Part shown: piece by piece, positions 24,150-34,709 of the stretch
Position numbering within the stretch: position 1 is the stretch's first letter
Layout: each line of letters opens with the position of its first letter
NCBI GenBank assembly: GCA_009617715.1
Contig: VTFK01000068.1
Span: 1,488,001 to 1,552,000, forward strand
Reading direction: 5' to 3'
DNA from: Plectrocnemia conspersa
Lineage: Eukaryota > Arthropoda > Insecta > Trichoptera > Polycentropodidae
DNA length: 64,000 bases
Notes under the pieces: model-generated
Seen by the model: only the letters and a program-made list of their open reading frames with translations
Told to the model about the DNA's origin: nothing
Database searches by the model: none
Translations under genes and position numbers: made by a program

Positions 24150-24480
24150 AGTGTTGTCCGTCCGTAAAGTTTGTAGAGCTTTTCCAAACTGTGTCCATTA
24201 GCGCAAACAAAAGTTTCGTGTCTGCGCCGCAACGCTCTATGCGCGCACGGTACATATAGTTGTGCATGCTCATACTATAAATGCAGTTCGTATAGTACGG
24301 TCTACAGTTTTCGGCAGTGTTAGTGAACGGGTTGAACGTCCTCTGCAGCTATTTCCAGCTGCATTAGAGGCGCATTTTCCGATGCAGTCACTGCAGGCTC
24401 GGCACCTCTAAATTATATATTGGTCTCCGCTTCTGCTAACTATTCGGACCTGGCACTTTGTGACACTTGTGACAGCTCTC
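24150..24480 (+). promoter_or_regulatory. Candidate core promoter in a GC-rich island
   Basis: A TATAAA box at 24276-24281 is followed at exactly 30 bases by an initiator-like CTACAGTTT with A at 24306. GGTTG (24330-24334) matches the DPE consensus RGWYV but sits a few bases early. Upstream is CpG-rich (GCGCCGCAACGC, GCGCGCACGG). Downstream GCAGCT and AGCTGC form a small hairpin near 24346-24362. No coding start with a long frame follows. It could serve a non-coding transcript, a gene whose exons lie outside, or a retroelement. Confidence 0.4.
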
Positions 24481-24869
24481 TATATACCTAAGTATGTATC
24501 ATTATTCCTAAACAATGTGATGAAAAAGTATATAGATTTAAAATATAATTCATAAAGTTTCTAATAGCTAAATCGGGAGAACGGATGGAAATCGTTGAAC
24601 ATATTAAGCTTCATGTCAATCTTCCGTATTTTTTGTATGAACTTTGTTTACTTGGAGAGTAGCATATAGTTAATACATGTATAAACTTTTAGTAATATTG
24701 CTTAAATATTTAAGATGTTAATGTCTTATACACAAAAGAGTAAGCAATTACGCACAGAGATTTACCAAAGTAGCAATTAGAAATTTATAAACACGCGATA
24801 TTGGTTGAATTAATAAAAGTTTTAAAGAGTGAACCAAAATAAATGTTTAAAACATTTAATATGTGCTCA

Positions 24870-25162
24870 AACCTACCGAGAGGGAAGGGGAAAAAGAGAC
24901 AAAATCCCGGGACCGGTTCCTTTGAGGGGCCCAACTCATAGCAAGAATATATTTATAAAAAAAGTAAAAACTGACCTCAAATAAACTACAGTTTTTTGAG
25001 ATATATGTACCTATATATTTCAGGTACAAGTTCCTTCAGCCATTTTTAAACTTATTATACAACGAATCAATGGAACGGAACATTGCCTTCAAAATCACTT
25101 ACTTTCACAATAAACATTATTATTTAAAGGGACAGATTGTAGTTTTTTAACGCGGCTCCGTT
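24870..25162 (-). mobile_element. Rep-C copy 2
   Basis: This is the reverse complement of 512-853 over nearly its whole length. Landmarks include ACCGAGAGGGAAGGGG at the left and CGCGGCTCCG at the right. It lies only 135 bases from Rep-A copy 4. Confidence 0.7.
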
Positions 25163-25296
25163 TCATTTAAAAATTGTTTATAAATTATTGTTAACTTTAT
25201 TGCTTTTTGAGCGTATAAAAAATATTTGACATGAGAGGAAATATTCAACGAATGTAAATTAGTAGTAGTAAATTTAGGTATTCGATCTGGAAATTC

Positions 25297-25649
25297 AGGT
25301 CAAAATTCGGTTTAGATGTGCATTATTCGATTTGTTATAAACGCTTGATAATGGAACGATTTTATTGATTTTGACCTGGACTAAACAGGGACCAACTTGG
25401 AAGCATATCATTTAAAAAAATACTATAAATTTTAATGAAATAAAAATATTAAAAAACGACGGAACAGTGAGAACAGTTGTTAGAAGTTTTGAGCACATTG
25501 TGAGTAACATCAACAGACATTTTATTGGGAAAGAATATTATTTTGAAAGATTTTTTTGAGTTCACAAAAAAATATATAAAATGCCATTTTTATCATAAGG
25601 CCCGGAATCATTGTTTTTCCAGGGTCCAGGTTCGCTCTCGGCGGCCCTG
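25297..25649 (+). mobile_element. Rep-A copy 4, internally deleted
   Basis: The left part matches 7500-7750 (GTTTAGATGTG, GAGCACATTGTGAGTAACATC) and then jumps to a match with 8075-8141. About 310 bases present in copy 1 are therefore absent. The right end GCGGCCCTG is, in reverse, a CAGGGCCGCC hAT-type terminus, which defines the family end better than copies 1 and 2 do. Confidence 0.7.
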
Positions 25650-26499
25650 CGTACGACCAATCACAGGGCAGAAATTTAAGAGCGTGTGATGGATGATCAC
25701 GCTTTAAGCGATGATCTTGTTTTTGACTGTTAAATGCAATTTTAATAATGATTATGGTATTAGATTACTTTGTAATCCAGAAAATGCCTTGAAATAAAAT
25801 TATGTGAAAATAATTATTAAAATGAACGATATATTTTAATGCACAACTCTTAAGGAAATGGTTAATTAGTTTGATATATGTCAATTCAGAAAATGTTAAC
25901 GAAACCACCGCGAATTATATACACTCCAGGTGTATAATTTCGGAATGAGTATATAAATTACGGATGCTACAATGTTGCAGTCGACGAAGGAAAAGGAAGA
26001 AGTAATTAGTAAGATATGATCATCAATCATTACCCCTGCATGCCAATTTGTTCATGTCCTGTAATTTTTATTTAAAAAAATATATTATATTTTAACAATT
26101 TATGAAACATGAAAACTACGTAATTCGCACGCTACGCGGAAATAGTCACAAAGGGCCACATGTTGAACGACGATAAGTTCATTACTGACCTTGGTTAACA
26201 TCCATTGGAGTGATAAATATATTCTAGTATGTGTGTATACTAAAATACATAAAAAATCAACATAAGATAAATAAAGTTAATTTGAAGTCAAGCCACATAT
26301 TATTTTCAATGTCAAGTTACCATATTTAAGTTTGAGAGTTAAACTTTTATCAAGTTTATTATGTATGCGACGAACCATCAAGTATTACCATAATATCCGA
26401 TAAGGAATTATTATTATTTATAAATAAACATCCCGGGAGCGCTTTATCTATTATCAAAAAATACGAAAATTCATAATTTTATTTATATTGCGAACCAAA
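25650..26499. other. Intergenic DNA
   Basis: No gene or repeat recognised. Confidence 0.45.
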
Positions 26500-26620
26500 A
26501 AAATGTGGTTCTCGCCAGTGAATTTTCAAGGTAATCAGCCACGCCTACACGCGTACCACGTGACCTGGAACCACGTGGGTTATTTTACGAGACAATAGGA
26601 TTCGCGCGTGTGAAGTGAGA
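26500..26620 (+). promoter_or_regulatory. Paired E-box block with a 31-codon open frame
   Basis: Two CACGTG E-boxes (26557-26562 and 26572-26577) sit 15 bases apart, each inside ACCACGTG. CACGTG is the site for bHLH dimers such as Clock/Cycle or Myc/Max. The same stretch can be read as a 31-codon frame from ATG at 26502 (MWFSPVNFQG...) to TAG, with a donor-like CAAGGTAATC inside it. The motif reading is stronger, and both are inference. Confidence 0.35.
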
Positions 26621-27309
26621 TAAAGGGCAATGTGGATACGCAATTTTTGGTGTGTGGAAAAAATATATGGGTTATGTTTATACAACAATGAGTAGTATTT
26701 TGTGGGCCATTGAATGAGCAATTTAGGAAGTATGTAGTACTTGTTGGCATTGTAAATAGTGTAAAAGGTCAGTTAAGTTAAATGGAATGGAAAGCGAAAA
26801 TTCAACGAGGAAAGAATAATTAACATATGATTTAAAATTATTATTTAAATGATTAAAAAAAACTTGCCAATTTTTTTATTCAACATATTATTTTTTACAG
26901 GTGCTACTGATATATAATTTAATACAAGTTTTCTAGTTTAAACTGTTTCCTTAATTAAATAAGTGCACAATTATTTATAGTTATGGTTTTAGAATGCTCT
27001 ATGTATTTTCTTAAATGATATTGTTTACTTTCCATATAATCTTATTTTTTATAATAATTTTCAATCTAGAGATAATGTAAAAAAACTATATATCAATCAT
27101 TGAAGATATCAAAACATATTTTTAATTTAACCCTTGAATATAATTAAATTTCATTCATGGATTATTGCAATTTATAGAGTAAATGTGAATGTTATTGAAG
27201 TTTTTCTTAGAAAAGTTTTAAAATACTATATTTTTTTTTAATCCAGTTAAAATAATTAAGATGACGCATAATAATAACAATAAAGTTTAACTATACGTAT
27301 TTTTTACGA
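26621..27309. other. A+T-rich intergenic DNA
   Basis: Nothing recognised. Confidence 0.45.
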
Positions 27310-27560
27310 TTAGTTAAAGGCTTCACCGCCGCCATTTAAATGTTTCGTAAGTCATAACGTCCTCTGGGGGGTTTTTAATCGCCTTAAAATTTCGACATTC
27401 GCACATTAACGCCAAGATAAAATTTTAATTCAAGCTTTACACCCTCTAAATCATTAATTCAGAAGAACGACATCGTTAAGGTGTACATTTGAGTTTAAAA
27501 CGTTGAAAACTTTCCCCTCGAAAACGTCACATTCGTTATTATTTCATTTTTCGCCGCCGA
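27310..27560. other. GC-richer non-coding block
   Basis: The texture (GCCGCCATTTAAATG, CTCTGGGGGGTTTTTAATCGCC, TTTCGCCGCCGACACG) differs from the flanks and shows no open frame. It is a possible conserved non-coding element. Confidence 0.25.
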
Positions 27561-27997
27561 CACGAAATTTTCCCCTTGTCGTTCATAAAATATATTAAAA
27601 CAATTTTTAAGTCGATTTTTAAAATCATTATTTGTTTGTGTATATATAGTGTTTTCAGTGGCACGTAAATAATATACTAATGGCTTCCCCCAAGGAAACT
27701 TTATTGGATCACGCTTGTTTTATACAAAATTATCCATAAGTCACGTAATGTTAAATATAAAACAATGAACATAATAGCATTATGGTTTTTCTAGGAATAC
27801 GACTAGATTAATAAGTTATTATAAAATAAAACATTTGGAATATTAAGTCTGTTTATATATGTAATATTCAAATTTTAATGCTCGTGTATTTTGAAAGCAT
27901 AAAAATTAAATTTAAAGAGCAATAGTCTACTTTATTTTTTTTTAAATCGTGAGTGTTTATATTTTATATAAATAATATATAGGTACATCATTATATA

Positions 27998-28189
27998 ATC
28001 ATAAGACACAGAAGTGTAGCTACTTTTTCCATTGCGTAGTCCAACCCAATGGGCGGGCACCCAGCTTTTGACGGCCGGATGAGCGGGACCCACCCCCCGT
28101 AGTACTACATATTTTATTGGAGTTGCATTAGTATTTCTCTCGAGCGTGGGGTCGGCCTCTAGTGCTTTCGTTAAGATCATAAGACACAG
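27998..28189. mobile_element. Insertion flanked by 17-bp direct repeats
   Basis: ATCATAAGACACAGAAG occurs exactly at 27998-28014 and 28173-28189. Between them lie 158 GC-rich bases unlike the surroundings, with no poly-A end. A long perfect target duplication is typical of LINE-mediated insertion, so this may be a truncated retroposon or retrocopied RNA. On the minus strand a 92-codon frame crosses it, but the frame has no recognised domain. A simple segmental duplication is the alternative. Confidence 0.45.
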
Positions 28190-29168
28190 AAGGCAATTCG
28201 GATTCTGCATAAGCTGCAGATGAAATTTAAAATTTAACCATCTAACTGACTATCTATGTAATATTTAAAACCATTTACCATACAACTCCAAAAACATATA
28301 TTTCTATTTATAAAGCATCATACTATATTTGCAATAATTTTTTGATATTACATTTATTTTTAATTAATCGTTTAGTGGTGCATTAATTTAATATTTCAAA
28401 ACATATTTTCAATTCTAAATGCTTCTTTGCTTTCCATTTTTGGCTTTTCAAACTTATCTGCAGTTTTATTCCCATGGACTATATAAAATATTTTACCCGG
28501 TTCTTACATCAGAACAGTTTATCTGGTAGACTTTAAGTGGAAATTAATTTTAAAAATATAATTAAAAATGGAATGAAAATAGTTGCATTAAAGTTATCAA
28601 TTCAAATATATTTGTTCTGTTCTATTAACCAGTAAATTTAAATATTCTTACTGTGAAAAACTACTTTCTCTTATATGGCATATTTAATTTAAAATCCTCC
28701 GACAATTTATCATCCCTAAAGATGATAAATACCTTTAAGACAATTTAATAAAAACGCGAGTAAAAAGTATGAAAAATGAAAGGAGAGGTATTATTCGACA
28801 ATTTTAAATTTAATAAAAAAAAATATACAACGTATTTTTATATATTTTACATATTTAATTTAATTAATTCATATTATAATTTCACGAAATTACTATATCG
28901 TAATTACTTTATTGATCACTTGGTCTACATTATGCTGTTACAATTTAAAAAACCAGTTACAATTTTTTCAAAAGTCACACAATTTTACGTAATCTATAAA
29001 TGAAAATACTGACTAAAAAATGATAATAAATACACAGTAATTAAGAAATCATCTGTAACCAAAATAAGCGTTTGTCTGATATAATCTGTTAGAAAGAAAA
29101 ATAATATTGATGTGTTTTATCACAGTGAGATTCATTGGCTAATCAAAAATGAGGTTTAGTAATTTTAC
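28190..29168. other. A+T-rich intergenic DNA
   Basis: The open frame at 28776-29003 is low-complexity and not supported. Nothing else is recognised. Confidence 0.45.
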
Positions 29169-29635
29169 CACAAATAAAACTATTCATGGTAATTAAGGGA
29201 ACATATATTGTCGAATTTATTAATGAGGAGAGTAGGAAAGATAAAATAAGACTAATATAATAGTAATGAAAACGTTTGAAGCGATTTTTTACTGTTAAAT
29301 ATCGTTTTTTCGGGGCTGCAATAGCAGTCAACATTTTGGATCTAAGTTAGTGAATTTAAGTATGAGTCCAGATTTATACCCAGATATTTGACGCTTGCCT
29401 TCTATTAAACTGTTCTCGAGGAATTCCAGTTTTGGGTTCCGGAACTTTACGGCTTAATCGCAGAACTCAGGTCCAAAAATCTTGCTGCTATTGCGGCCTT
29501 AAAACCGATATTTAACACCAAAATAGTTTTTCAAACGTTTTTTTACTAATAGTCTTATTTTATCTTTAATATACTTCTCGTTATTAAATTCAACAATATA
29601 TTTTTCTATAATTTCCATTAATAGTTTTATTTGTG
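29169..29635. repeat. Foldback element, 467 bp with about 200-base arms
   Basis: The left arm (29169 to about 29370) is mirrored by the right arm (about 29434-29635). Matching landmarks are CACAAATAAAACTATT / AATAGTTTTATTTGTG, GATAAAATAAGACTA / TAGTCTTATTTTATC and TGCAATAGCAG / CTGCTATTGC. Arm identity is roughly 70-80% by eye, with a spacer of about 64 bases. TTAC sits at both outer edges (29165-29168, 29636-29639), a possible 4-bp target duplication. No coding capacity. A transcript would form a long imperfect hairpin. Confidence 0.65.
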
Positions 29636-29869
29636 TTACGCTGGCATTGCACATTGATATGTTTAATGTCAGCTACGTGGAGCTGGTCCGATTCGTAGCA
29701 TTTAATTTTAATATTTTATGATTTTTTTGTTTACTTCTTTCTATGTATTATTTTAATTATACTATATATATAATATTGAAATAATATAATGTATTATTTT
29801 CGAACATCGTGACGCATAGGAGTAATCTATTATGTGACGATGGTCTTAATTTAAATTAAATAATTTATT
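29636..29869 (+). mobile_element. LINE 3' tail, second copy
   Basis: This matches 11547-11700: GGAGCTGGTCCGATTCGTAG, then ATCGTGACGCATAGG and TGTGACGATGGTCTTAATTTAA. The foldback element lies immediately upstream, so any reverse-transcriptase part of this copy is displaced or absent. Confidence 0.5.
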
Positions 29870-30784
29870 AAATGTATATAATTTATAGGCTAAGTCATCG
29901 TGTTAAAAACTGTCATATGCTTTTTCTAGCACTAATAATCCTGTACTTTTTTCATATTAAAATTAGCGAAAATGTATTTACTTAGCCTGGTAAATTAGTG
30001 AGTTGGTAATTGTATTTCGCAAAAACCAAATTGTTCTATTATACTTTTATTACTTTGAGATTCTTCTAGACGCGATAAGATATTTTATTAAACGAAAATA
30101 ATGTAATGATAATTGATTGGAATACTATCTTTTTTTCCGGGTTTTTTATTAGATGAATTTTGGCTGTTTTCCAAATAGTGGCGAAATAACTAAATGATAA
30201 GCACTCAATAAATATTTTGGATAAGTTGTGAAAGCCATTGAAAGTAAGATTTTTGTCAATATTTTACTTAATTTATATAGTCTAGGGTTTTTTTCTTTAT
30301 TTTTTTTCTTAACAAAAATTACCTGATTATCACAGATTTGTCAATTTTACTGTTTTATGCGTTTGCAAGTAGGTGTAATTTTGTGTCAATCGAAAAAGCA
30401 CTGGTTCTCATACTTTTCTGTATTAGTTTTCGCTGTGTCATTTTTTTTTAAAGTTTTTATATTTAAGGTTTTTTGTCTATAAGAAATTGTCAGTCGGGTT
30501 TATATCTTAAAGTTCTCGTGACCGCGTGTCATTTTTTTATTTGGTGAATCTTAATATAAAAATCGAAGGTTAGTTTTTTCAAAATTGTGAAGTAAAAGTT
30601 CATATAATGCTATTTTGCCGAATAAGAATTTAAACAAGGATTTTGGGGTTCAAGTGTACCTCGTTTAGGGATGAGAAAGTTAAATAAGTGATACTCTACC
30701 ATACTCTTGAATGGTATTTAATAAAATATTTCATAACCCAACTCGTTTAAATTTTGGAAGGTCAATCGTGCAATGTATGATCAC
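29870..30784. other. A+T-rich intergenic DNA
   Basis: Nothing recognised. Confidence 0.45.
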
Positions 30785-31253
30785 CAGAGCCGCCAAGAGC
30801 GAACTTGAGCCCTGGGAAAACAATGATTCCGGGCCTCATGGCAAAAATGGCATTCTATATATATTTAACATCGTTTTATAATTTCTTGAATAAATAATAA
30901 TAGGTACGAGTTAACCCTTTCTATGCTACAAATAAATATAAAAATTTCCATTAAAATTACTAAAACTATCTACTCATAATATTAACCTGATAATTAGTCG
31001 TGTTTTATTTGCTGCTCAGTGTTGCCATATAGTGAATTTCTAGTCGAGATCGAAAGCAGTAAATTCGTGTCATCGCGGTGAAAACACTCGATTATCAATA
31101 ACAATATTACGGTTGAGAATTGAATAAAGTACATCTAAACTAAATTTTGCCCAATATGAGAGCCCCAAAAACAATTATCCTTTCTCAAAAGTCAAAAATC
31201 CACGTCAAAAGCAATAAAATCGTGTCGGCGCCGTCGCAGTGGGAACGCTCGTT
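30785..31253 (-). mobile_element. Rep-A copy 5
   Basis: It starts CAGAGCCGCCAAGAGCG, a good hAT-type terminus, and matches the reverse complement of 8142-8647 nearly end to end (TTCACTATATGGCAACACTG in reverse, GGTACGAGTTAACCC). It ends at the centre of the palindrome described separately. Together with the end of copy 4 it gives the family terminus as CAGGGCCGCC. Confidence 0.7.
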
Positions 31254-31369
31254 ACCGAGCGTTCCCACTACGATGGCGCCGACACGATTTTATTGCTTTT
31301 GACGTGAATTTTTGCCTTCTGAGAAGTGATAATTGTTTTTGCGTTCTCCTATTGACCAAAATTCAGTTT
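31138..31369. repeat. Near-perfect head-to-head Rep-A palindrome
   Basis: The arms 31201-31251 and 31256-31306 are reverse complements at 49 of 51 positions around a 4-base centre (TTAC). Weaker pairing continues outward to 31138 and 31369. The right arm is the start block of a truncated sixth Rep-A copy, in plus orientation, directly abutting copy 5. The same turn-round occurs in copy 1 near 7470. Confidence 0.75.
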
Positions 31370-31399
31370 GAAAATACTTTGATCAGCCCTCTTATATTA

Positions 31400-31475
31400 G
31401 AAGTCCATAGTAATATCGATAAGGATAGCTATCATATTTTTAAAATATAGTGTAATATCAAAATGAAGCCAAAGT
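31400..31475 (+). repeat. Rep-I copy 1
   Basis: AGTAATATCGATAAGGATAG and TAGTGTAATATCAAAATG are shared, with few changes, with 58400-58475. Each copy lies close downstream of another transposon. The class is unknown. Confidence 0.5.
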
Positions 31476-32079
31476 ATGGAATTTTATCGATTTCTTGTTC
31501 TCAGTCTCAACAATTTTGCCAAAATTGAAAAAGATAATATAGATTATATTAAGCGAATAGCACAATTTTATTTTTGATACGATTGAGAAATGGATCGATT
31601 TTGTTGCGTGAAAGAACATTAGAACAAAATGTGTAACGTATTTTTTTTTTCAAGCTAGTGGTCCAGAACTGTTGGATTACTAACGCTATTGAAGTGTGTT
31701 GTTCTGATTTGACTAAACATCTTCAGTTGGTCGATATTAACTGAAGTAGGACACCCACGATCTTCTTTATCTTTATAACTCTCGCCCCAGCACGTTTTTG
31801 GAGCCACTTTCTTAACCCACACGTTTGCATCGTTCAGTTTACGAGCAGTTACTGCTGATTTACCACCCGTTTTGAACTCATACGAAAAATGCTCTTATTT
31901 ACTTATTTTATATTTTTGCTTCAATAGCCTAATTCGCTGCTCGCAAAATTATTACTAAAAATTATATTAATGCACTTTAACCCCAGGTATTGTACCATCA
32001 ATTGGAGATTACTGGTATCAAAAAGTTTTTTTATGATGTAACGACTTATCGATCAGCCTGTATAAGATTTACTTAACAA
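31476..32079. other. Intergenic DNA
   Basis: Nothing recognised. Confidence 0.4.
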
Positions 32080-32600
32080 TCGAATCGCCCGTGCGTCTGT
32101 CCTGTAGGCGTAATCCTTGCCAATTTTTATTAGCAAGTATTTTGGAAATTTTCCAATCGCGTACTGCGCATTTCACTACAACTTCTCTTCCGCGTCGTGG
32201 GGGATCCGAGCGATTTTTTTTTTGCACGGCGCTATCGCCTGATTTTAATCCAGTGATTTGTACATTCAGCACGCAGTATTGTTCGGATAGAAAAGAAAAA
32301 AAAAACGGTTAATACCACCACCGGTATGGGAAATCAGCGAGATTTTACGACAGGAACTGACCTGGCTCAACCATTGTTCAATTTTACAATCGCCGTGCGA
32401 GTGATGAAGCAATAAACCCACATATCCCCGTTTATAAAGCACATCATAATGTTATTATTGTATTATTATGTGAACACGTAGCTTACGATGGATGAGCTTT
32501 AAAACCGGTCGGGTTGCTCGCTGGTGATCGTCTTCTTCGCGCGAAATTTCACGCGTCTCTCTAGAATTAGCAGATTACCAGTTCAGACCAGAAATACTTG
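32080..32600. promoter_or_regulatory. 500-base GC-richer island
   Basis: CpG-rich words (CGCGTCGTGGGGGATCCGAGCG, GGTTGCTCGCTGGTGATCG) mark this block. Overlapping open frames of 67 and 73 codons lie on opposite strands at 32069-32312, which is expected wherever TA-rich stops are rare. This favours a regulatory or exon-like island over a real coding gene. Confidence 0.3.
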
Positions 32601-33028
32601 TGTGGGCAATAAAACATTCGAGGAGATGATCCAATGACTACTCGTACATTCTATTTTAGTTACGCTAGTGCGTGAAAATATTTCGATTTGAACCATAAGC
32701 TGAAATTAAAAAAAAATACATAGGTAATTTTGTATCACTTGATCAATAACAAACCCTGTTGAAAATGGTTAGGTGAGAATCATGCTTACAGTGACAATGA
32801 ATATTATTTTTGTTGGATTTCCGGATCATTATTTATTCAGTGATTCTAAAACTATTGTTTGTTTATCTTCATGGAAATGACTTATGAACCGTCTAAATGT
32901 GGTAAATATGATCGTAATGAATAATAAATAGAAGACCATCCGGAATCACTGTAGTGCTTATTAAAATATTTCATTATTCATTATTATTAATTTTATTCAT
33001 TCGGTTATTACAAATTTAATTCAATACA
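32601..33028. other. A+T-rich intergenic DNA
   Basis: Nothing recognised. Confidence 0.4.
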
Positions 33029-33125
33029 CAGGCCTACCGAGAGGGAGGGGGCGGGGAAACAGAACAAATAAGAGGGCCCGAATCTGGAAAAAATCATATC
33101 AAATTTATAAAAAAAATCTGGAAAA
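33029..33125 (-). mobile_element. Rep-C copy 3, truncated
   Basis: CAGGCCTACCGAGAGGGAGG gives the best-preserved Rep-C terminus. The copy stops within about 15 bases of Rep-B1, which may have inserted into or beside it. Confidence 0.6.
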
Positions 33126-33142
33126 TTAAAAAAAAAAACTAA

Positions 33143-34179
33143 TGCCTGCACTACACTTTCTGGAAGTTGGACAAGGTTTGCCGAGGACGGAGAATATAGT
33201 GGGTTACTTCGGTCGAGTTTGGTTCTGCCCGCTCTAAAATCTCTCGGAAGTTGTCCGAGGTTACCGAGAACGGGAGGTAAAGTGGGGGTAATTCAGTCGA
33301 CTTGGCCAGCTTAAAGCGCTTCCGAACATTGTTGCTCTTTCGAGCGCGAGCGGTGAGATACTTCCCCTTTCGCTCTCATGCGTGTTAAGTGACGAGAGTG
33401 AGAAAGATAATGATATGGTGTTTCGCAAACTGAGATAGAACGAGTAACTCGGTTCAATTTCAGTATGCGCGTAGGCGTCTTATGGTCAACACGCATATCG
33501 AGCGCTGCATCGTGGGCAAGTTATAATACCACATGCTTATCGGGGACTTCAACAGACTCTTACTGACATCTTTGAATATTTTAGGGCACCAAAAGGGATT
33601 AACTATATTTTTGTTAGTATATTTTCTAACAGATATAGTTATTATATTTTTTTTCATATAAAATAAAATTTTCATATAGTACTTGATTTTGTTAAAAAAA
33701 TCGTTTCGAATATCCTTATGTATTTTCCTAGATCGGTTTATATATATGTCACACCATAACGAATTCTTATTTAGAATCGATGACAACAAATTTTAGAATA
33801 GTCACAGATGCGATGTTCGTATTCTGAAGTATCATTTATGCCTTATGGTATTTTGCAAAAGCTGACAAAGATTTTGTGTAAATTGAATATTTACGACCGA
33901 AAAGTTTCACTGATATTGTATTGGTGAGTGCCAAAACAAACTTTTATAATTATCAGTAGCGTAATTTTAATAATATGACAATTTAAAAATTGTGATTATT
34001 AGGCACATTTTTCGATCGCACGCAAATATGCTGGCTGTACGTGACAGAAGCCGCCGTCCATACGTCATTCACGGCATATGAAATTTTTCGGCAGTGTGAT
34101 CGCTTACTCGAAGTCGTAGGTCTCGGCCGACTTCAGTTGTAACTTCGGTTCGGACAACTTCCAGAGAGTAGTGCAGGCA
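33143..34179 (+). mobile_element. Rep-B copy 1, PIF/Harbinger-like MITE, 1037 bp
   Basis: The ends are TGCCTGCACTACACTTTCTGG and, in reverse, TGCCTGCACTACTCTCTGGAAG, so the terminal inverted repeats are about 25 bp. TAA flanks both sides (33140-33142, 34180-34182). A 3-bp TAA duplication fits PIF/Harbinger. Near the left end an approximately 85-base subterminal block is repeated (GGAAGTTGGACAAGG, then GGAAGTTGTCCGAGG). There is no transposase. A 61-codon frame on the minus strand (33311-33496) is shared with the other copies but looks incidental. Confidence 0.8.
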
Positions 34180-34182
34180 TAA

Positions 34183-34709
34183 AGTTACAATAAGTTAAAT
34201 AACTTATGCTTAGTCGTAATTACAGGAAATGTTTTTCATTTATGTTTTGATACCCAGGAATTTTTATCTCGGGTCTCGAGTATTTCACATTTCAATTCAT
34301 AAATAAATTTCATTGTTGGTATTAATGTTAACTATCTATTAACAAAAGTAGGTATTATAATAACTTTTGATCTCATACTTTTGCTAAGCAATCACACAGC
34401 TGGTCCTTTAATTGGTTACCGTCAGATAAGATTTCTTTTGAACCTCAGCAACGTCATTCAAAAACCTACAACCAATGAACTGCTTTTTAACTTGTACAGA
34501 CAATATAAATTATCCGTTATAAATAAGATTTATTTTGAGCCTTAACAACATTATTCATAAGCTTATGAACAATAAACCAATTTTAACTTAAAGATATAAA
34601 TTCAGTGTCATTCGTTATCCGTTCTCATTTTTGTTAGTTGACTCGAAATATTGATATTTTGGACAGGATTTATAAATTAGTAATTTAAAATACTATGAAT
34701 AATCGAATA
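34183..34709. other. Intergenic DNA
   Basis: Two diverged sub-blocks (34480-34510 and 34540-34570) share AATAAACC-/CAATGAAC-like words. Nothing else is recognised. Confidence 0.35.

Noticed and set aside
28776..29003. 75-codon frame rich in Tyr, Phe, Asn and Lys
   Set aside because: Composition is what translated A+T-rich non-coding DNA gives.
32069..32312. 67- and 73-codon frames on opposite strands
   Set aside because: Same explanation as at 56306: they are mirror frames in GC-rich sequence.
33311..33496. A 61-codon frame shared by all three Rep-B copies (also 39571-39756 and 57664-57849)
   Set aside because: Comparing copies 1 and 2 by eye, nearly all differences change the amino acid. 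This is not the pattern of a selected protein. The frame survives because the copies are young and the segment is GC-rich.
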